Assembly: GCA_946800325.1 (NCBI GenBank)
Contig: OX326957.1
Span: 65,141,570 to 65,205,569, forward strand
Origin: Luzula sylvatica
Lineage: Eukaryota > Streptophyta > Magnoliopsida > Poales > Juncaceae
DNA: 64,000 nt
Direction of reading: 5' to 3'
A program made the translations under genes and the position numbers. A model generated the notes under the pieces. That model was not told the DNA's origin and did no database searches. It saw only the letters and a list, made by a program, of their open reading frames with translations. This document shows, piece after piece, positions 41,629-54,100 of this stretch; the stretch's first letter is position 1; each line of letters starts with the position of its first letter.

Positions 41629-44183
41629 ATGGACGCCTCTATAATCCGAAGACTAATTAAAACTATCTCCCTTGTGTTAATCCTCTTCTCGTCGTACTTT
41701 TGTCACTCACAGCCAGTACGCAATTACACTTTCGTGAAGAATGCGACAGAATCTCCAATAATATCCTACTATGACTACATAATAGTGGGTGGCGGTACGG
41801 CCGGTTGTCCTCTCGCTTCCACTCTTTCAAAAGCCGCAAAAGTACTACTCTTAGAAAGAGGAGGCTCGCCATATGGAAATCAAAACATTAGTAACATGAA
41901 AGGTTTTGCTCATACTTTGAATGACGTGTCGCCGGACTCTGCAGCCCAACAGTTTATAACTGAGGATGGAGTCTTTAGTGCACGTGCAAGAGTCCTCGGT
42001 GGAGGTTCTTGTTTGAATGCGGGGTTCTACACACGTGCCAGCTCAGATTATGTGAAGGGAAATGGCTGGGACAGTACATTGGTTAACGAGTCGTACCGGT
42101 GAGTCTATGGGCCAATTGTTCACTTGTTCAACATTCATATATACATATAAAAAAAAAAATTAAAAATAGTGTTTATGCTTGAAGGTGGATTGAGAGCACA
42201 GTGGCGTACGAGCCGTCCGTGCAGCAATGGCAGGCATCATTGAGGGATGGGTTAATCGAAGTTGGTGAGGGACCAAATAACGGGTTCACTTTTGATCATG
42301 TGTACGGGACTAAGATAGGAGGATCCATTTTCGATAAGGATGGGAATCGCCATACTGCTGCAGATTTGCTAAGGCATGCGGATCCAACACGACTAATCGT
42401 TCTGCTCCATGCTCGTGTGTCTAAAGTGCTCTTCAGGTTGAGAGGTTAGAAATTGTACATATTAAAAACCATAATTATTTTGATATAATCTAAACATGCT
42501 AGCACAGGAAGACCAAGGCCGTTGGCGCATGGAGTATTATACAAAGATTCAACAGGCAAAACTCACAGAGCCTATATAAGAAAAGGATCCAAAAACGAGA
42601 TCATTCTCTCGACCGGTGCAATTGGCAGTCCTCAAATTCTTATGCTAAGTGGTGTTGGACCAAGAAAACATCTCGAGTCGAAAGGCATACGAGTGGTTTT
42701 AGACCAGCCAATGGTTGGGCAGGGCATGGCTGATAATCCTATGAATGCTATCTATGTGCCTTCACCATTGCCTGTGGAGATTTCACTTATACAAGTGGTT
42801 GGTATTACTAGGTTGGGTACTTACATTGAGGGTGCTAGTGGGGCTAATTTTGCGATAGTTGGTCCGCAAAGAAACATCGGCATGCTCTATCCTCAGGTGA
42901 TTAATTTAGCTCTCGTATTTCATGAGCTTTGATATATTATCTTAATCATTCAAACTACATGCTCTTAAAGAAAATGGTATACCAAAAAATCCCCTTACAA
43001 GATTAATCTTTGATATCTACACCATAAAGGATAAAAAAATTTAACTGTGTGCACATTATTTAAGAAAATTAACTATAAATCCATCATTTTATCATTCTTA
43101 AACAGAGTGATATGTCAGAATTGGGCCCACTGCGAGGGGGTTTTATTCTAGAAAAGATAGTCGGGCCTCTCTCTACAGGCAACCTCGAGCTCAGAAACAC
43201 AAACCCTGACGACAACCCCTCGGTCAAATTCAACTACTTCAAAGAACCCGAGGACCTCCATCGATGCGTGGAAGGTCTCAAAATCATAATACAAGTGATC
43301 AAATCCAAAGCATTCTCTAAATTCACGTACACATACTTCTCGATCGAGGCATTGCTCAACATGACATTGAGTTTTCCATCAAACCTGATCCCGAGACACG
43401 ATAATGATTCGAAGTCGCTCGAGCAGTACTGCAAGGCCTCGGTGTTGACTATATGGCATTATCATGGTGGGTCTCAAGTAGGAAAAGTTGTAGACAAGGA
43501 GTATAGAGTAATGGGGGTTGATGCTTTGAGGGTGATAGATGGATCCACCTTTCTTTCTTCTCCAGGGACCAATCCACAGGCAACCGTTATGATGCTTGGC
43601 AGGTATATTAACTAACAAGCAATAACATAGGTGGCCCAGTATGAATTAATGGACCAACTTTTTTGACAATAGACATTTAAAACTAGGCCCAATAGAGCGA
43701 TATGGACAATGTGATTATTCACCAATATAATTGTAGATAGGCTAAAAAATTCAATAAAAATAAAAAGAGGCTATGTATTATTGTGTTCCCGCAATTCATG
43801 ATTTTTATTTTTGACGTTGTTACGTAACATCTATTCATAATTAATAACTAATTAGTAATTCAATTAATATCAAATTACTATCAAATTTATAAGTAAAAGT
43901 AAATTAATTATTAACTAGCATGTATCTATATTAATACGTTGGAATTAATAATTAATTTATTTTTGTGTCTTAATTGAATTGCTAATTATCTTCACTAATC
44001 TTTCTCATATGAAAAAGAGGAATTGTGAGGGAAAGTAAAATTTCCCAAATAAAAATATTTTCAGTGTTTCCATTGTGTATTTTGGAAAGTAATTTTGATT
44101 TTAAAAATTTGTATAGGTATATGGGAGTCAAAATCCAGAACGAGAGACAAGGGAAAACATCAATATCAGAAGGCAAATCCTAA
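41629..44183 (+). CDS. HOTHEAD-like GMC oxidoreductase
   Basis: Five exons join in phase: 41629-42098, 42185-42444, 42508-42896, 43106-43602 and 44117-44183, giving 560 aa. Residues 1-28 look like a signal peptide. An FAD-binding GGGTAGC follows at 54-60, with ARARVLGGGSCLNAGFYTRA (the GMC signature region) later in exon 1. SGVGPRKHLE and DQPMVGQGMADNP mark the second signature. TIWHYHGG (catalytic His, 490-493) and GTNPQATVMMLGR close the FAD fold. The family includes HOTHEAD and relatives, which act in cuticle formation and organ separation as predicted fatty omega-alcohol dehydrogenases, and secretion is expected. The last exon is tiny (YMGVKIQNERQGK and onward), and without it the frame would stop after an intron read-through at 43615. 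The protein is a little shorter than HOTHEAD itself (594 aa), mainly before exon 4, where a loop is reduced. It appears intact. Confidence 0.92.
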
Positions 44184-44588
44184 TTGCGTCTCTTCATACC
44201 CAATTTATTTTAGTATCTTTTACATATTTTGCAATTGTGATTTCAAGTATACTGTATCAGGAATATTTTGTTCAATTAAATAAAAGAAAAATGTTGGATC
44301 CCCCAAAATTCTCTTAATAGGAATTAATTACGTGATTATAATTTAACATCTTAATTTCAATCAAGTTAGTTCATAATTTGATATGTTAATTGTCAAATAA
44401 AAAATCAAAGTGTTAAATCATGGGTTAAGTTGTTAAAATTAAATTTGCATAAACATTCCATGTCATCAAACTTTGTGACAAAAAATACAAGGAAATATAC
44501 ATTACTTTTCTTAAATAAACAATATTTGTGCAACCTTCCATACATACATAATATATGTGTCCTCCTCAAATCGGAAGAACAATCGATA
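44184..44588. other. 3' flank of the HOTHEAD-like gene
   Basis: This is AT-rich sequence with AATAAA-like strings (for example near 44277) that could serve polyadenylation. No gene is seen. Confidence 0.4.
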
Positions 44589-45205
44589 AGGGCCCGTTTG
44601 ATTTGAAGGAATGAGAGAGAAAAGACATTTATTTTTCTTATTGATGTGATTTATTATAATGAAAAATAAATTTTTGGTCCCACCAAATTATCTTTTGTTG
44701 TAACATTTTGATGTTTCTTAAAAAAAATGGAAAAACAAATTCACACACTTTCTTTTACTTCGTATTATTATAACTATAGTATTAATTAATTATATTAACA
44801 AATTGATATTTATTAAAAATATATAATTAATATTGCATATAATATATATAATAATAACAATTATTACTATAAGAATAAGTATATTAATAATAATAATTAT
44901 TATTAATTATTAGTATTATCACCATCATTATAATTACAACTACAACAACAACAACAAAAATATTACAATTTCTCGTAAAGTTGGCTAATTTTTATTTTAT
45001 GTTAGTTTTTATATTAACTTATACGATTTTTAAAAACAGTTAATTGTAATTTCGTTATTAATAGAAACACGTCTTTTATATAAAGTTCTCAATTTTCATG
45101 CAAATCAAAATGTTAAATACCATTTTCTCGTGACATTTCATTCTAGAATAATTGAGTGAAAGACAAAATTTTGTTTCCATCCAATTCTAGCAAACCAAAC
45201 GGCAA
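44589..45205. mobile_element. Tourist-like MITE, uncertain borders
   Basis: The left end GGGCCCGTTTGATTTGAAGG and the right end (reverse complement TTTGCCGTTTGGTTTGCTAG) are partly complementary around CCGTTTG-TTTG. The interior is AT-rich with TAATAATAAT runs. A target duplication is not clear. Confidence 0.4.
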
Positions 45206-45219
45206 ACTTTTGTTAAGAC

Positions 45220-45378
45220 CACTGTTTTAAAAACCGGACCGGACCAGTGAACCAGTGACCCCTGCAAAATTATCATTTTCAAACCAACAGTAGAACCGGT
45301 TGACCCAACGATCCGACCAGTGAACCAGTGACCCGAGATTCGTCCGGGTCGACATCCGGTCCGGTTTTAAAAACATTG
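45220..45378. mobile_element. 159-bp hAT MITE, perfect 8-bp TSD
   Basis: It starts CACTGTTTTAAAAACCGGAC and ends GGTTTTAAAAACATTG, so the termini are inverted repeats, with CCGGTCCGG repeats inside. GTTAAGAC is duplicated at 45212-45219 and 45379-45386. Confidence 0.88.
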
Positions 45379-45386
45379 GTTAAGAC

Positions 45387-46954
45387 TAGTTATACATATG
45401 ATCAAATGGAGAAGTCTCCTTGCCCTCTGTCCATTATTTGATGTTAATTTACCAACTTTCTTATTTTAGATATTTTTTATGCAGTCTCATCGCCAAAACA
45501 TCATAATCATTTCAAAAATTAGATTATGATATATTGCAAAATCCGAATCATGTATTAACTATTGATTTTTTATGATTATGTTTTATTTGTAGACATTTAT
45601 TTGTTCCTTATTTTGTACACAAAAATCGCAATCACATTACATTGATGATGTGTCAAAATATTATTCGTTAGGTTCATGTTGGACCGGTTGTATTTAATTT
45701 TGAATTATTTCAAATTATGTTACATGATTAAATGTGAATACAAATTGAATGTGAAAAGTTTAAATATCTAACACTAATAAATTAGTATATATAATATAAT
45801 AAAACTTACATCAAATATAATTAGTAATTTCTAAAATATAATTTTAAAAATTATAAAATATAGTTACTTTAATTTTATCTTTATTTTGAGTTACATATTA
45901 TCATATAACCAATATTTTTTTTCCTAACTTAAAGTTATGAAAACAATTATGTAAAAAATACAATATAAAAATAAGTATAATTAAATTAGTGCCTTGTAAG
46001 TCTAATTATTAGTATTTTTAAAATTATAATTTAAAAAATGGTACATACTACTGAGTATGTTATATTTGTATTCTTACTCAAAAAAAAATTCATGTTGATC
46101 TTTTACAAAATTAATAAAAATGAAAGATATTAATTTATCGAATACAAATAATTGCTTCAACTTATAAAATATTTTTTTCCAATAATAAACATGAAAAATA
46201 AAATTTGTCTGGCACAGAAATATCATATTAATTTATCGAATATATTTACCCAACATTTATAATATTAATAAAAAATCAAATAAATATTATATTTCATTAT
46301 TAAATTTTAGAAAATTATATTTTATTTAAAAATAAATGTGTGCCTATAAAAAATATTCACATTTTATAACATGATATATCTAATAGTATTTTATTTCGCA
46401 AATAAAAATCATATTTTCAAAAATATGTTGTATAAGAAATTGTTACATTTAAGTATAAGATTATATTGTTATTGTGTTAATTTGAAAAATTGTTTCACAT
46501 TTTTTTATAATATTTTATTTACAATATCTCTTAATTTTTCTCAAGTATAATTATTATTTAAAATTATTTATAATATTTTTTTATCATTTTTCAAAATTTA
46601 GAAAAAATAAATTATATTTTAAATCATAATAATTATTAATTTCCGAAATAAAATATTATTGGATATATCGTTTTATAAAATATAAATATTTTAAATAGGT
46701 GCACATTTATTTGTAAAGAAAATATAATTTTCTAAAATTAATATTGAAATATAATATTTATTTGAATTTTTTAATAAATAATATAAATGTTAGGTACATA
46801 CAATGGTACAATAATATAAAAGTCGAGAGCGTCATTTCTCAAAATCTCAAATTTTTGTGTGTATTGGCAAAATTTTCCCTTATTTTTATATGATAGGTAT
46901 TAGTTACAATGTCAATTATTTAACAAGTTAATATGTTAATTAATATGTTAATTA
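45387..46954. other. Very AT-rich intergenic DNA
   Basis: About 1.6 kb is dominated by TATAAT/AAATATT strings. Several blocks recur imperfectly in both orientations, for example TTTATTTGTAAAGAAAATAT near 46710 versus its near-complement around 46320. This suggests an old, decayed foldback element, and no gene is supported. Confidence 0.35.
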
Positions 46955-46962
46955 GTAAATAC

Positions 46963-47823
46963 CAGTGTTTTAAATTGCGGCGCAATTGCGGAAATTGCGG
47001 CCCGAAATTTAGAATCGCAATTGCGCAATAACATATAGCGGTATATTGCGTTTTCGAAAAATTGCGGCCATTGCGGCGCAATTGCGGGAAAATTGCGGGA
47101 AAATTGCGGTAATTGCGGGTACAAATTGCGGGATAATATTCAAATCGTTGTAATTTTCAAATCCTTCCATCAAATTACACGAAATTTATATTGAAATCGC
47201 TCGTCTCGACGAGAGGAACGCAATGATGGGCTTGAATTTGTGAAATTTTGTCTTTTACCCTGAATTAAACACGAAACACACGTTAAATTAATTTCGTCGA
47301 GAATTATTTAATATAAACATTATAACATAATTTTTGAGATTATTTAATACTTAGTTTCCATGTTTTATTATCAAAATATTTGATAAAATATACTCATAAC
47401 ATACATAACTTCTAAAATATGTCATTTTCATCTATAAATATATGGCTTTCATAATTTTCATTGTATTTCATTGATGTTTCGATTTAAAATTTGAGTTATA
47501 GTGTTTTGATATTTTTGGATGTCGACAAAAAATTCTTCAACAAAATACAAATCCAAAGATCCCGTATAATTGCCATTTTAGTGAAAATTTTATGATCAAC
47601 TTTTATTTATACTGAAAATGTTCCTGGACAATCAACTTTTTTATCCTTTTTAGAAGAAAATATTGTGAAAAATATATTTAAACAAACTATTATTTTTACA
47701 TAATTTAATATCGCAACGACTGTCCGCAATAAGTTCATTGCGCCGCAATTGCGCCCGCAAACGCAATCCGCTGCAAAAAAGACCCGACCGCAATGGACCG
47801 CAATATCGCAATTTAAAACATTG
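46963..47823. mobile_element. 861-bp hAT MITE with ATTGCGG repeats, perfect TSD
   Basis: It begins CAGTGTTTTAAATTGCGGCG and ends CGCAATTTAAAACATTG, inverted termini of about 17 bases. GTAAATAC flanks both sides (46955-46962 and 47824-47831). The first 180 bases carry about a dozen AATTGCGG copies, and the last 120 carry the complement CCGCAATT, so the ends can pair extensively. No coding capacity. Confidence 0.9.
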
Positions 47824-47831
47824 GTAAATAC

Positions 47832-48921
47832 TAAATAGAGATGTTGGAGGTACAAATTGTGATTCTTTATCAATTAATTGATTTTGAATTCAAAACCGGT
47901 TTTATAAAATCCGGTGGTTTTTCTAATTACATGTAAATTAACAGTCAACTCAACTAATTAATTTAATTAAACATAAAATTAATTAGTACCGAAATTTTAA
48001 AACCAGTTTTAGGATTTGTTTTGAAATATTTTGAAAAAATAGTTAGTTTCCGATTTTTTTTTTTTTCCGTAGAGGGTCACAGACTCACATGCTGAAATGT
48101 TCCTTTTATATCCACGTATACGTAATCACACTATTAACTATTGAACAATTCTACTCTTTACCCCAAGTTCGCCCCAACCTTCTCTGTATCATGAATTAGT
48201 AATTAATCATCATGATAATTAATTAAATGATATTTTATTAATAATTAATTAATATTAATTATTAATAATTAATTAATATTAATTATTAATTTTTAATACA
48301 TACGTATTTTAATTATATATTAATTAATTATTAATGAAGTATTTTTTTGTTAATCGCCATAATAATTAACCGTTCATTCGTGATATAGAGGATATTGAAG
48401 AAATTTCAGGAACGCAGTAAATAAGCTCTTAACTATTTCTTACCATTTTTCATATTTTAATCCAACACGAGAAAGAGACAACAACATGCGGTACACTAAA
48501 CTATACCCAGCGTGCTGTACCAGCAAAATCCGGATCTCACAATCCCAAACATACAATTCCTTGCCTACTCCAGGACCATAATTCTGTCCGCGTTTTATGG
48601 TCACGGAGTTGATGAACCTGTACCTAACAAAATATTGTGGGCCAGAATCTCGGCACGTTTGTTCTCTCTCCTCCCTTATGGATCTGAAACATTGAAAATT
48701 CTTTTTTACTAAAATATGACCTTTATTATGATATCTCAACCCTCCACCTCTCAGCTTCCTTCAATCCGGTATCCCCACCATAACCCCACCGACACATCTT
48801 GGTCTCACTGACTTGGGCGTGGCTATATCATACCACACACTCAAATTGGCTATCCCCCATACACCCTTCCGCTTGATCGGATCTACCTCTCTGTTGTTCC
48901 CTTCTGACCCGAACCTACTCC
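47832..48921. other. Intergenic DNA and UER1 upstream region
   Basis: The stretch 48190-48340 is built of ATTAATTAATATTAATTATT repeats that form local hairpins. From 48700 on it is C/T-rich (CCCTCCACCTCTCAGC, CCCCATACACCC), like a plant promoter and leader. No gene is seen. Minus-strand frames over 48440-48739 lack features. Confidence 0.4.
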
Positions 48922-50214
48922 ATGGGGATCCAAACCAACGGCTCCAACGGAGATTACTCCGGCCTTAAGTTCTTGATCTATGGACGGACCGGCTGGATCG
49001 GCGGTATACTTGGCCGGCTTTGTGAGGAGAGGAATATATCGTTCTCGTACGGTGCCGGACGGTTGGAGAACCGACCGGACCTGATAGCTGACATTGAGTC
49101 TGCTAAGCCGACTCATGTGTTTAATGCGGCGGGGGTCACTGGTCGGCCGAACGTCGACTGGTGCGAGAGTCACAAGGTAGAGACGATCCGGGCTAACGTG
49201 GCAGGTACCCTGACGCTTGCCGATGTATGTAGGGAGAAGGGAATTATTCTGATCAATTATGCGACTGGATGTATATTTGAGTATGATGATCTGCATCCAC
49301 TCGGATCAGGAATTGGATTCAAGGAGGAGGATACGCCTAATTTTATTGGTTCATTCTACTCCAAGACCAAGGCCATGGTATGTTTCTCTAGTTCTTGTTT
49401 TGGAATGTTAATGTTGAGTTGAATTTAGATCTAGTTACTTAGTATTTACTCTATTTAGTACTGTGATGCTGAATTACTTAGTATTTGCACCATTTCAGTA
49501 TACATTTGACATATTTGATCTGAATTAATAGATTTGATCGACTGCAAAAATATAAGAAATCATAAAAGAGACGATTTAAATTTAATCACAATGAACACGC
49601 ACGATTGTCATTCAGAAGTCTGGATATAGGATTCTAGATCTGGCAAATTAAACTTCTGGATTACTCGAATAAAACATAACAATTTGAAAATGCGATAAAC
49701 ACTATTGTTACATAACTATATCTATGATTTCACTTCTTTAACCACAAATTTCTCTCTCTAGGTTGAAGAACTACTGAAAAATTACGAAAATGTCTGCACA
49801 TTGCGCGTCAGAATGCCAATCACCTCTGACCTCACCACCCCCCGCAATTTCATCACTAAAATCACCCGATACGAAAAGGTAGTCGACATCCCCAATTCCA
49901 TGACAATTCTAGACGAACTGCTCCCAATCTCGATCGAAATGGCAAAGCGAAACCTCACGGGCATCTGGAATTTCACCAATCCAGGTGTGGTGAGCCACAA
50001 TGAAATTCTACAATTGTACAAGGATTATATCGATCCGGACTTTACATGGAAGAATTTCACGCTTGAGGAGCAAGCCAAGGTGATAATTGCGCCGAGGAGC
50101 AATAATGAATTGGATGCGAATAAGTTGAAGAATGAATTTCCCGAATTGTTGGCTATTAAGGAGTCGCTTGTCAAGTATGTTTTCGAGCCTAATCAGAAGA
50201 TTAACAAGGCTTGA
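48922..50214 (+). CDS. UER1: UDP-4-keto-6-deoxyglucose epimerase/reductase (UDP-rhamnose synthesis)
   Basis: Two exons (48922-49377 and 49762-50214) with GT/AG borders give 302 aa; Arabidopsis UER1/NRS-ER is about the same length. The protein is a cytosolic extended short-chain dehydrogenase. The nucleotide-binding GRTGWIGG is at residues 21-28, the NAAGVTGRPNVDWCE motif around 68-82, and the YxxxK active-site pair is Tyr-146/Lys-150 in SFYSKTK. The enzyme turns UDP-4-keto-6-deoxy-glucose into UDP-L-rhamnose, the donor for pectin (RG-I/RG-II) and flavonoid rhamnosylation. The sequence reads as intact, with no frameshift. The intron falls after KTKAM. Downstream it faces a subtilase fragment on the opposite strand. 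Confidence 0.95.
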
Positions 50215-50839
50215 ATTGGAGGTAGGCTCTTTGTATTTGTATCATTTGAATTTCCTAATAAAATTCTTAATAATTTGTTATGTGTATTATTTATTATTAT
50301 GGGTGGCAATCAATCGATGGTTTAGTAGTTCTCAAGTATGGAAATGAATTTGTATTATTATGGGGACAGTTTTAATAATGGGAAATGATCCCTTGGTTCA
50401 ATTATGTTTGGATTATATATTATCAGTAGAAACCAAAAAGTGTATTGAAATGTGCATCTTTTAGGGATTAAGCATATAGGGATGTCAATCTATTTTATGA
50501 GAATGAAATTGAATCCATTGATTAATTATGGATGCACTATATTCGTGAAAATTTGTTATCCTAACAAACAGAAAATCATTTAAGATTAAATTGATTTAAA
50601 CTAAACCAAACTAAATTCAGATTCAAACGAATTGAACCGAGAAAAAAATTAGGTTACTAAGGATATTAATAAAATTAGGTAATTACGGATATTCATAAAT
50701 TCTCATGATACTACGGAGTCCAAATAATACTATGATCAATACATTGAAATTCATAAAAAGAACATGATAAAACAAGACATTATTATTCAATCCACTAAAC
50801 CATAATATTGAAAGCATTAAACAGCTACAACAATTAGTA
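50215..50839. other. Convergent 3' flank between UER1 and the subtilase fragment
   Basis: It holds the 3' untranslated region of UER1 (AATAAAATTC near 50259) and, on the other strand, that of the subtilase. It is AT-rich and no other gene is seen. Confidence 0.5.
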
Positions 50840-51118
50840 TCACCTAAAGACGGCAATTGGACTCCTAACAACATATCCACCCGAAACCCAACTCAAACTC
50901 CCAGCAGCATAACTTATTTGAGGATTCCAACTCAAGTTCACCGTATAGCTCTTCTTCTCGTTTACCTTCGAGAATTGTAACTCTGGTGGTGACACGGTAA
51001 CGGAAACTTCTCTTGGCATATCAACTTTGCCAGTGTATATCGCATTTGGCTGCCCCACATTAGTAACCGTTCTTTGTACGACAAGTTTTTCTGACTCGGC
51101 AGTGGTTATTATAGATGG
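50840..51118 (-). pseudogene. Subtilase C-terminal fragment, cut by satellite DNA
   Basis: The minus-strand frame reads from a PSIITTAESEKLVVQRTVTN stretch followed by VGQPNAIY to a normal end (GSLSWVSGGYVVRSPIAVFR and stop). This is the fibronectin-III-like end domain of plant subtilisin-like proteases (SBT): the RTVTNVG motif, PRE-SVTVSPPELQFSK and LSW are all typical. About 92 codons remain of a protein usually 740-790 aa long. At codon Pro (51116-51118) the coding sequence stops matching and the satellite begins. The catalytic Asp/His/Ser domains and the PA domain are not in this window. The remaining frame is undamaged, so the break may be recent. Confidence 0.85.
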
Positions 51119-54100
51119 ATCGAAAAGAAAACTTTCTTAGTGTTTGTACAATTTGGTGAGAAGTTACGTAGTAAAAGATTCGATCCAAACCATCTCAAAA
51201 ACACGTTATTTGAACTCCTCGGACCATTAAAAGATTGTTTTGAATCGAAAAACAAACTTACTTAGTGTTTGTAAAATTTGGTGAAAATTTAGGTGTAGTA
51301 AAAGATACGATACAAATGAGCTAAAAATATGTCATTTGAGCTCCTCAAAGCGTAATAAGATTGCGATGAATAGAAAAGAAAATTTTCTTAGTTTCTGTTC
51401 AATTTGGTGCTAAGTTTACGTAGTGAAAGATTCGATCCGAACTATCTCAAAAACACATTATTTGAACTCCTCGGAGCTTTAAAATCTTGTTTTGAATCGA
51501 AAAGAAAAATTTCTTAGTATTTGTAAAATGTGGTGAAAAGTAACGTAGAGGAATATTCGATCCAAACAATCTCGAAAAGATGTTATTTGAAGACCTCAGA
51601 GCTTTAAAAGATTGTTTTGAATCGAAAAACAAACCTTCGTAGTGTTTGCAAAATTTGGAGAAAAGTTATGTTGTAAAAGATACGATACAAATGACCTAAA
51701 AACACGTTATTTCAACTCCCCAGAGAGTAAAAAGATTGCTATGAATCGAAAAGAAAACTTTCTAAGTGTTTGTACAATTTGGTGAAAAATTACGTAGTAA
51801 AATATTCCATCCAAACGATCTCAAAAACATGTTATTTGAACTCCTCGGAGCATTAAAAGATTGTTTTGAATCAAAAAACAAACTTTCTTAGTGTTTGTAA
51901 AATTTGGTGAAAATTTATGTACTAAAAGATACGATACAAATGAGCTAAACACACGTTATTTGAACTCCTCAAAGCGTAAAAAAATTACGATGAATCGAAA
52001 AGAAAACTTTCTTAATTTTTGTCAAATTTGGGGAAAAGGTACGTAGTGAAAGATTACATCCAAACCATCTCAAAAACACATTATTTGAACTCCTCAGAGC
52101 TTTAAAAGCTTGTTTTGAATAGAAAAACAAAAACTCTTAGTGTTTGTAAAATTTGGTGAAAATTTATGTAGTAAAAGATACGATACAATTGATCTAAAAA
52201 CTTGTTTTTTGAACTCCTCGGAGCTTTAAAAGATTGTTTTGAATCGAAAAATAAACTTTCAAAGTGTTTGCAAAATTTGGTGAAAAGTTATGCTGTAAAA
52301 GATACGATACAAATGATCTAAAAACACGTTATTTGAACTCCTCGGAGCATTAAAAGATTGTTTTGAATTGAAAAACAAAGTTTCTTTGTGTTTGTAAAAT
52401 TTGGGGAAAATTTATGTAGCAAAAGATACAAGACAAATGATCTAAAACATGTTATTTGAACTCCTCGAAGCGTAAAAAGATTGCTATGAATCGAAAAGGA
52501 AACTTTCTTAGTGTTTGTACAATTTGGTGAAAAGTTACGTAGTAAAAGATTCGATCCAAACATCTCAAAAAACGTTATTTGAACTCCTCGGAGCATTAAA
52601 AGATTGTTTTGAATCGAAAAACAAACTTTCTTAGTGTTTGTAAAATTTGGTGATAATTTAGGTGTAGTAAAAGATACGATACAAATGAGCTAAAAACATG
52701 TTATTTGAGCTCCTCAAAGCGTAATAAGATTGCGATGAATCGAAAAGAAAACTTTCTTAGTTTCTGTTCAATTTGGGGAAAAGTTTACTTAGTGAAAGAT
52801 TCGATCCGAACCATCTCAAAAACAAATTATTTGAACTCCTCAGAGCTTTAAAATCTTGTTTTGAATTCAAAAGAAAAATTTCTTAGTGTTTGTAAAATTT
52901 GGTGAAAAATTACGTAGAGGAAGATTCGATCCAAACAATCTCGAAAAGAAGTTATTTGAAGTCCTCAGAGCTTCAAAAGATTGTTTTGAATCGAAAAACA
53001 AACTTTCATAGTATTTGCAAAATTTGGCGAAAAGTTATGTTGTAAAAGATACGATACAAATGATCTAAAAACACGTTATTTGAACTCCCCAAAGCGTGAA
53101 AAGATTGCTATGAATCGAAAAGAATACTTTCTAAGTGTTTGTACAATTTGATGAAAAGTTACGTAGTAAAGATACGATCCAAACGATCTCAAAAACATGT
53201 TATTTGAACTCCTCGGAGTATTAAAAGATTGTTTTGAATCAGAAAAAACAAATGTCTTAGTGTTTGCAAAATTTGGTGAAAATTTATGTCCTAAAATAGA
53301 TGATACAAATGAGCCAAAACACGTTATTTGAACTCCTCAAAGCGTAAAAAGATTGCGATGAATCAAAAAGAAAACTTTCTTAGTTTTTGTAAAATTTGGG
53401 GAAAAGTTACGTAGTGAAAGATTCGATCCAAATCATCTCAAAAACATATTATTGGAACTCCTCAGAGCTTTAAAAGCTTGTTTTGAATCGAAAAACAAAC
53501 TTTCTTAGTCTTTGTAAAATTTGGTGAAAATTTGTTTAGTAAAAGATACGATACACATGATCTAAATACATGTAATTTGAACTCCTCAAAGCGTAAAAAG
53601 ATTGCTATAAATCGAAAAGAAAACTTTCTTAGGGTTTGTACAATTTCTTGAGAAGTTACGTAGTAAAAGATTCGATCCAAACATCTCAAAAACACGTTAT
53701 TTGAACTCCTCGGAGCATTAAAAGATTGTTTTGAATCGAAAAACAAACTAATTTCTTAGTGTTTGTAAAATTTGGTGATAATTTAGGTGTAGTAAAAGAT
53801 ACTATACAAATGAGCTAAAAACATGTTATTTTAGCTCCTCAAAGCGTAATAAAATTGCGATGAATCGAAATGAAAACTTTCTTAGTTTCGGTTCAATTTT
53901 GGGAAAAGTTTACTTAGTGAAAGATTCGATCCGAACCATCTCAAAAACAAATTATTTGAACTCCTCAGAGCTTTAAAACCTTGTTTTGAATTGAAAAGAA
54001 AATTTTCTTAGTGTTTGTTAAATTTGGTGAAAAGTTACGTAGAGGAAGATTCGATCCAAACAATCTCGAAAAGATGTTATTTGAAGTACTCACGGCTTTA

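Noticed and set aside
44095..44283. 62-codon plus-strand frame MILKICIGIWESKSRTRDKG
   Set aside because: It is a different frame over the real last exon of the HOTHEAD-like gene (44117-44183).
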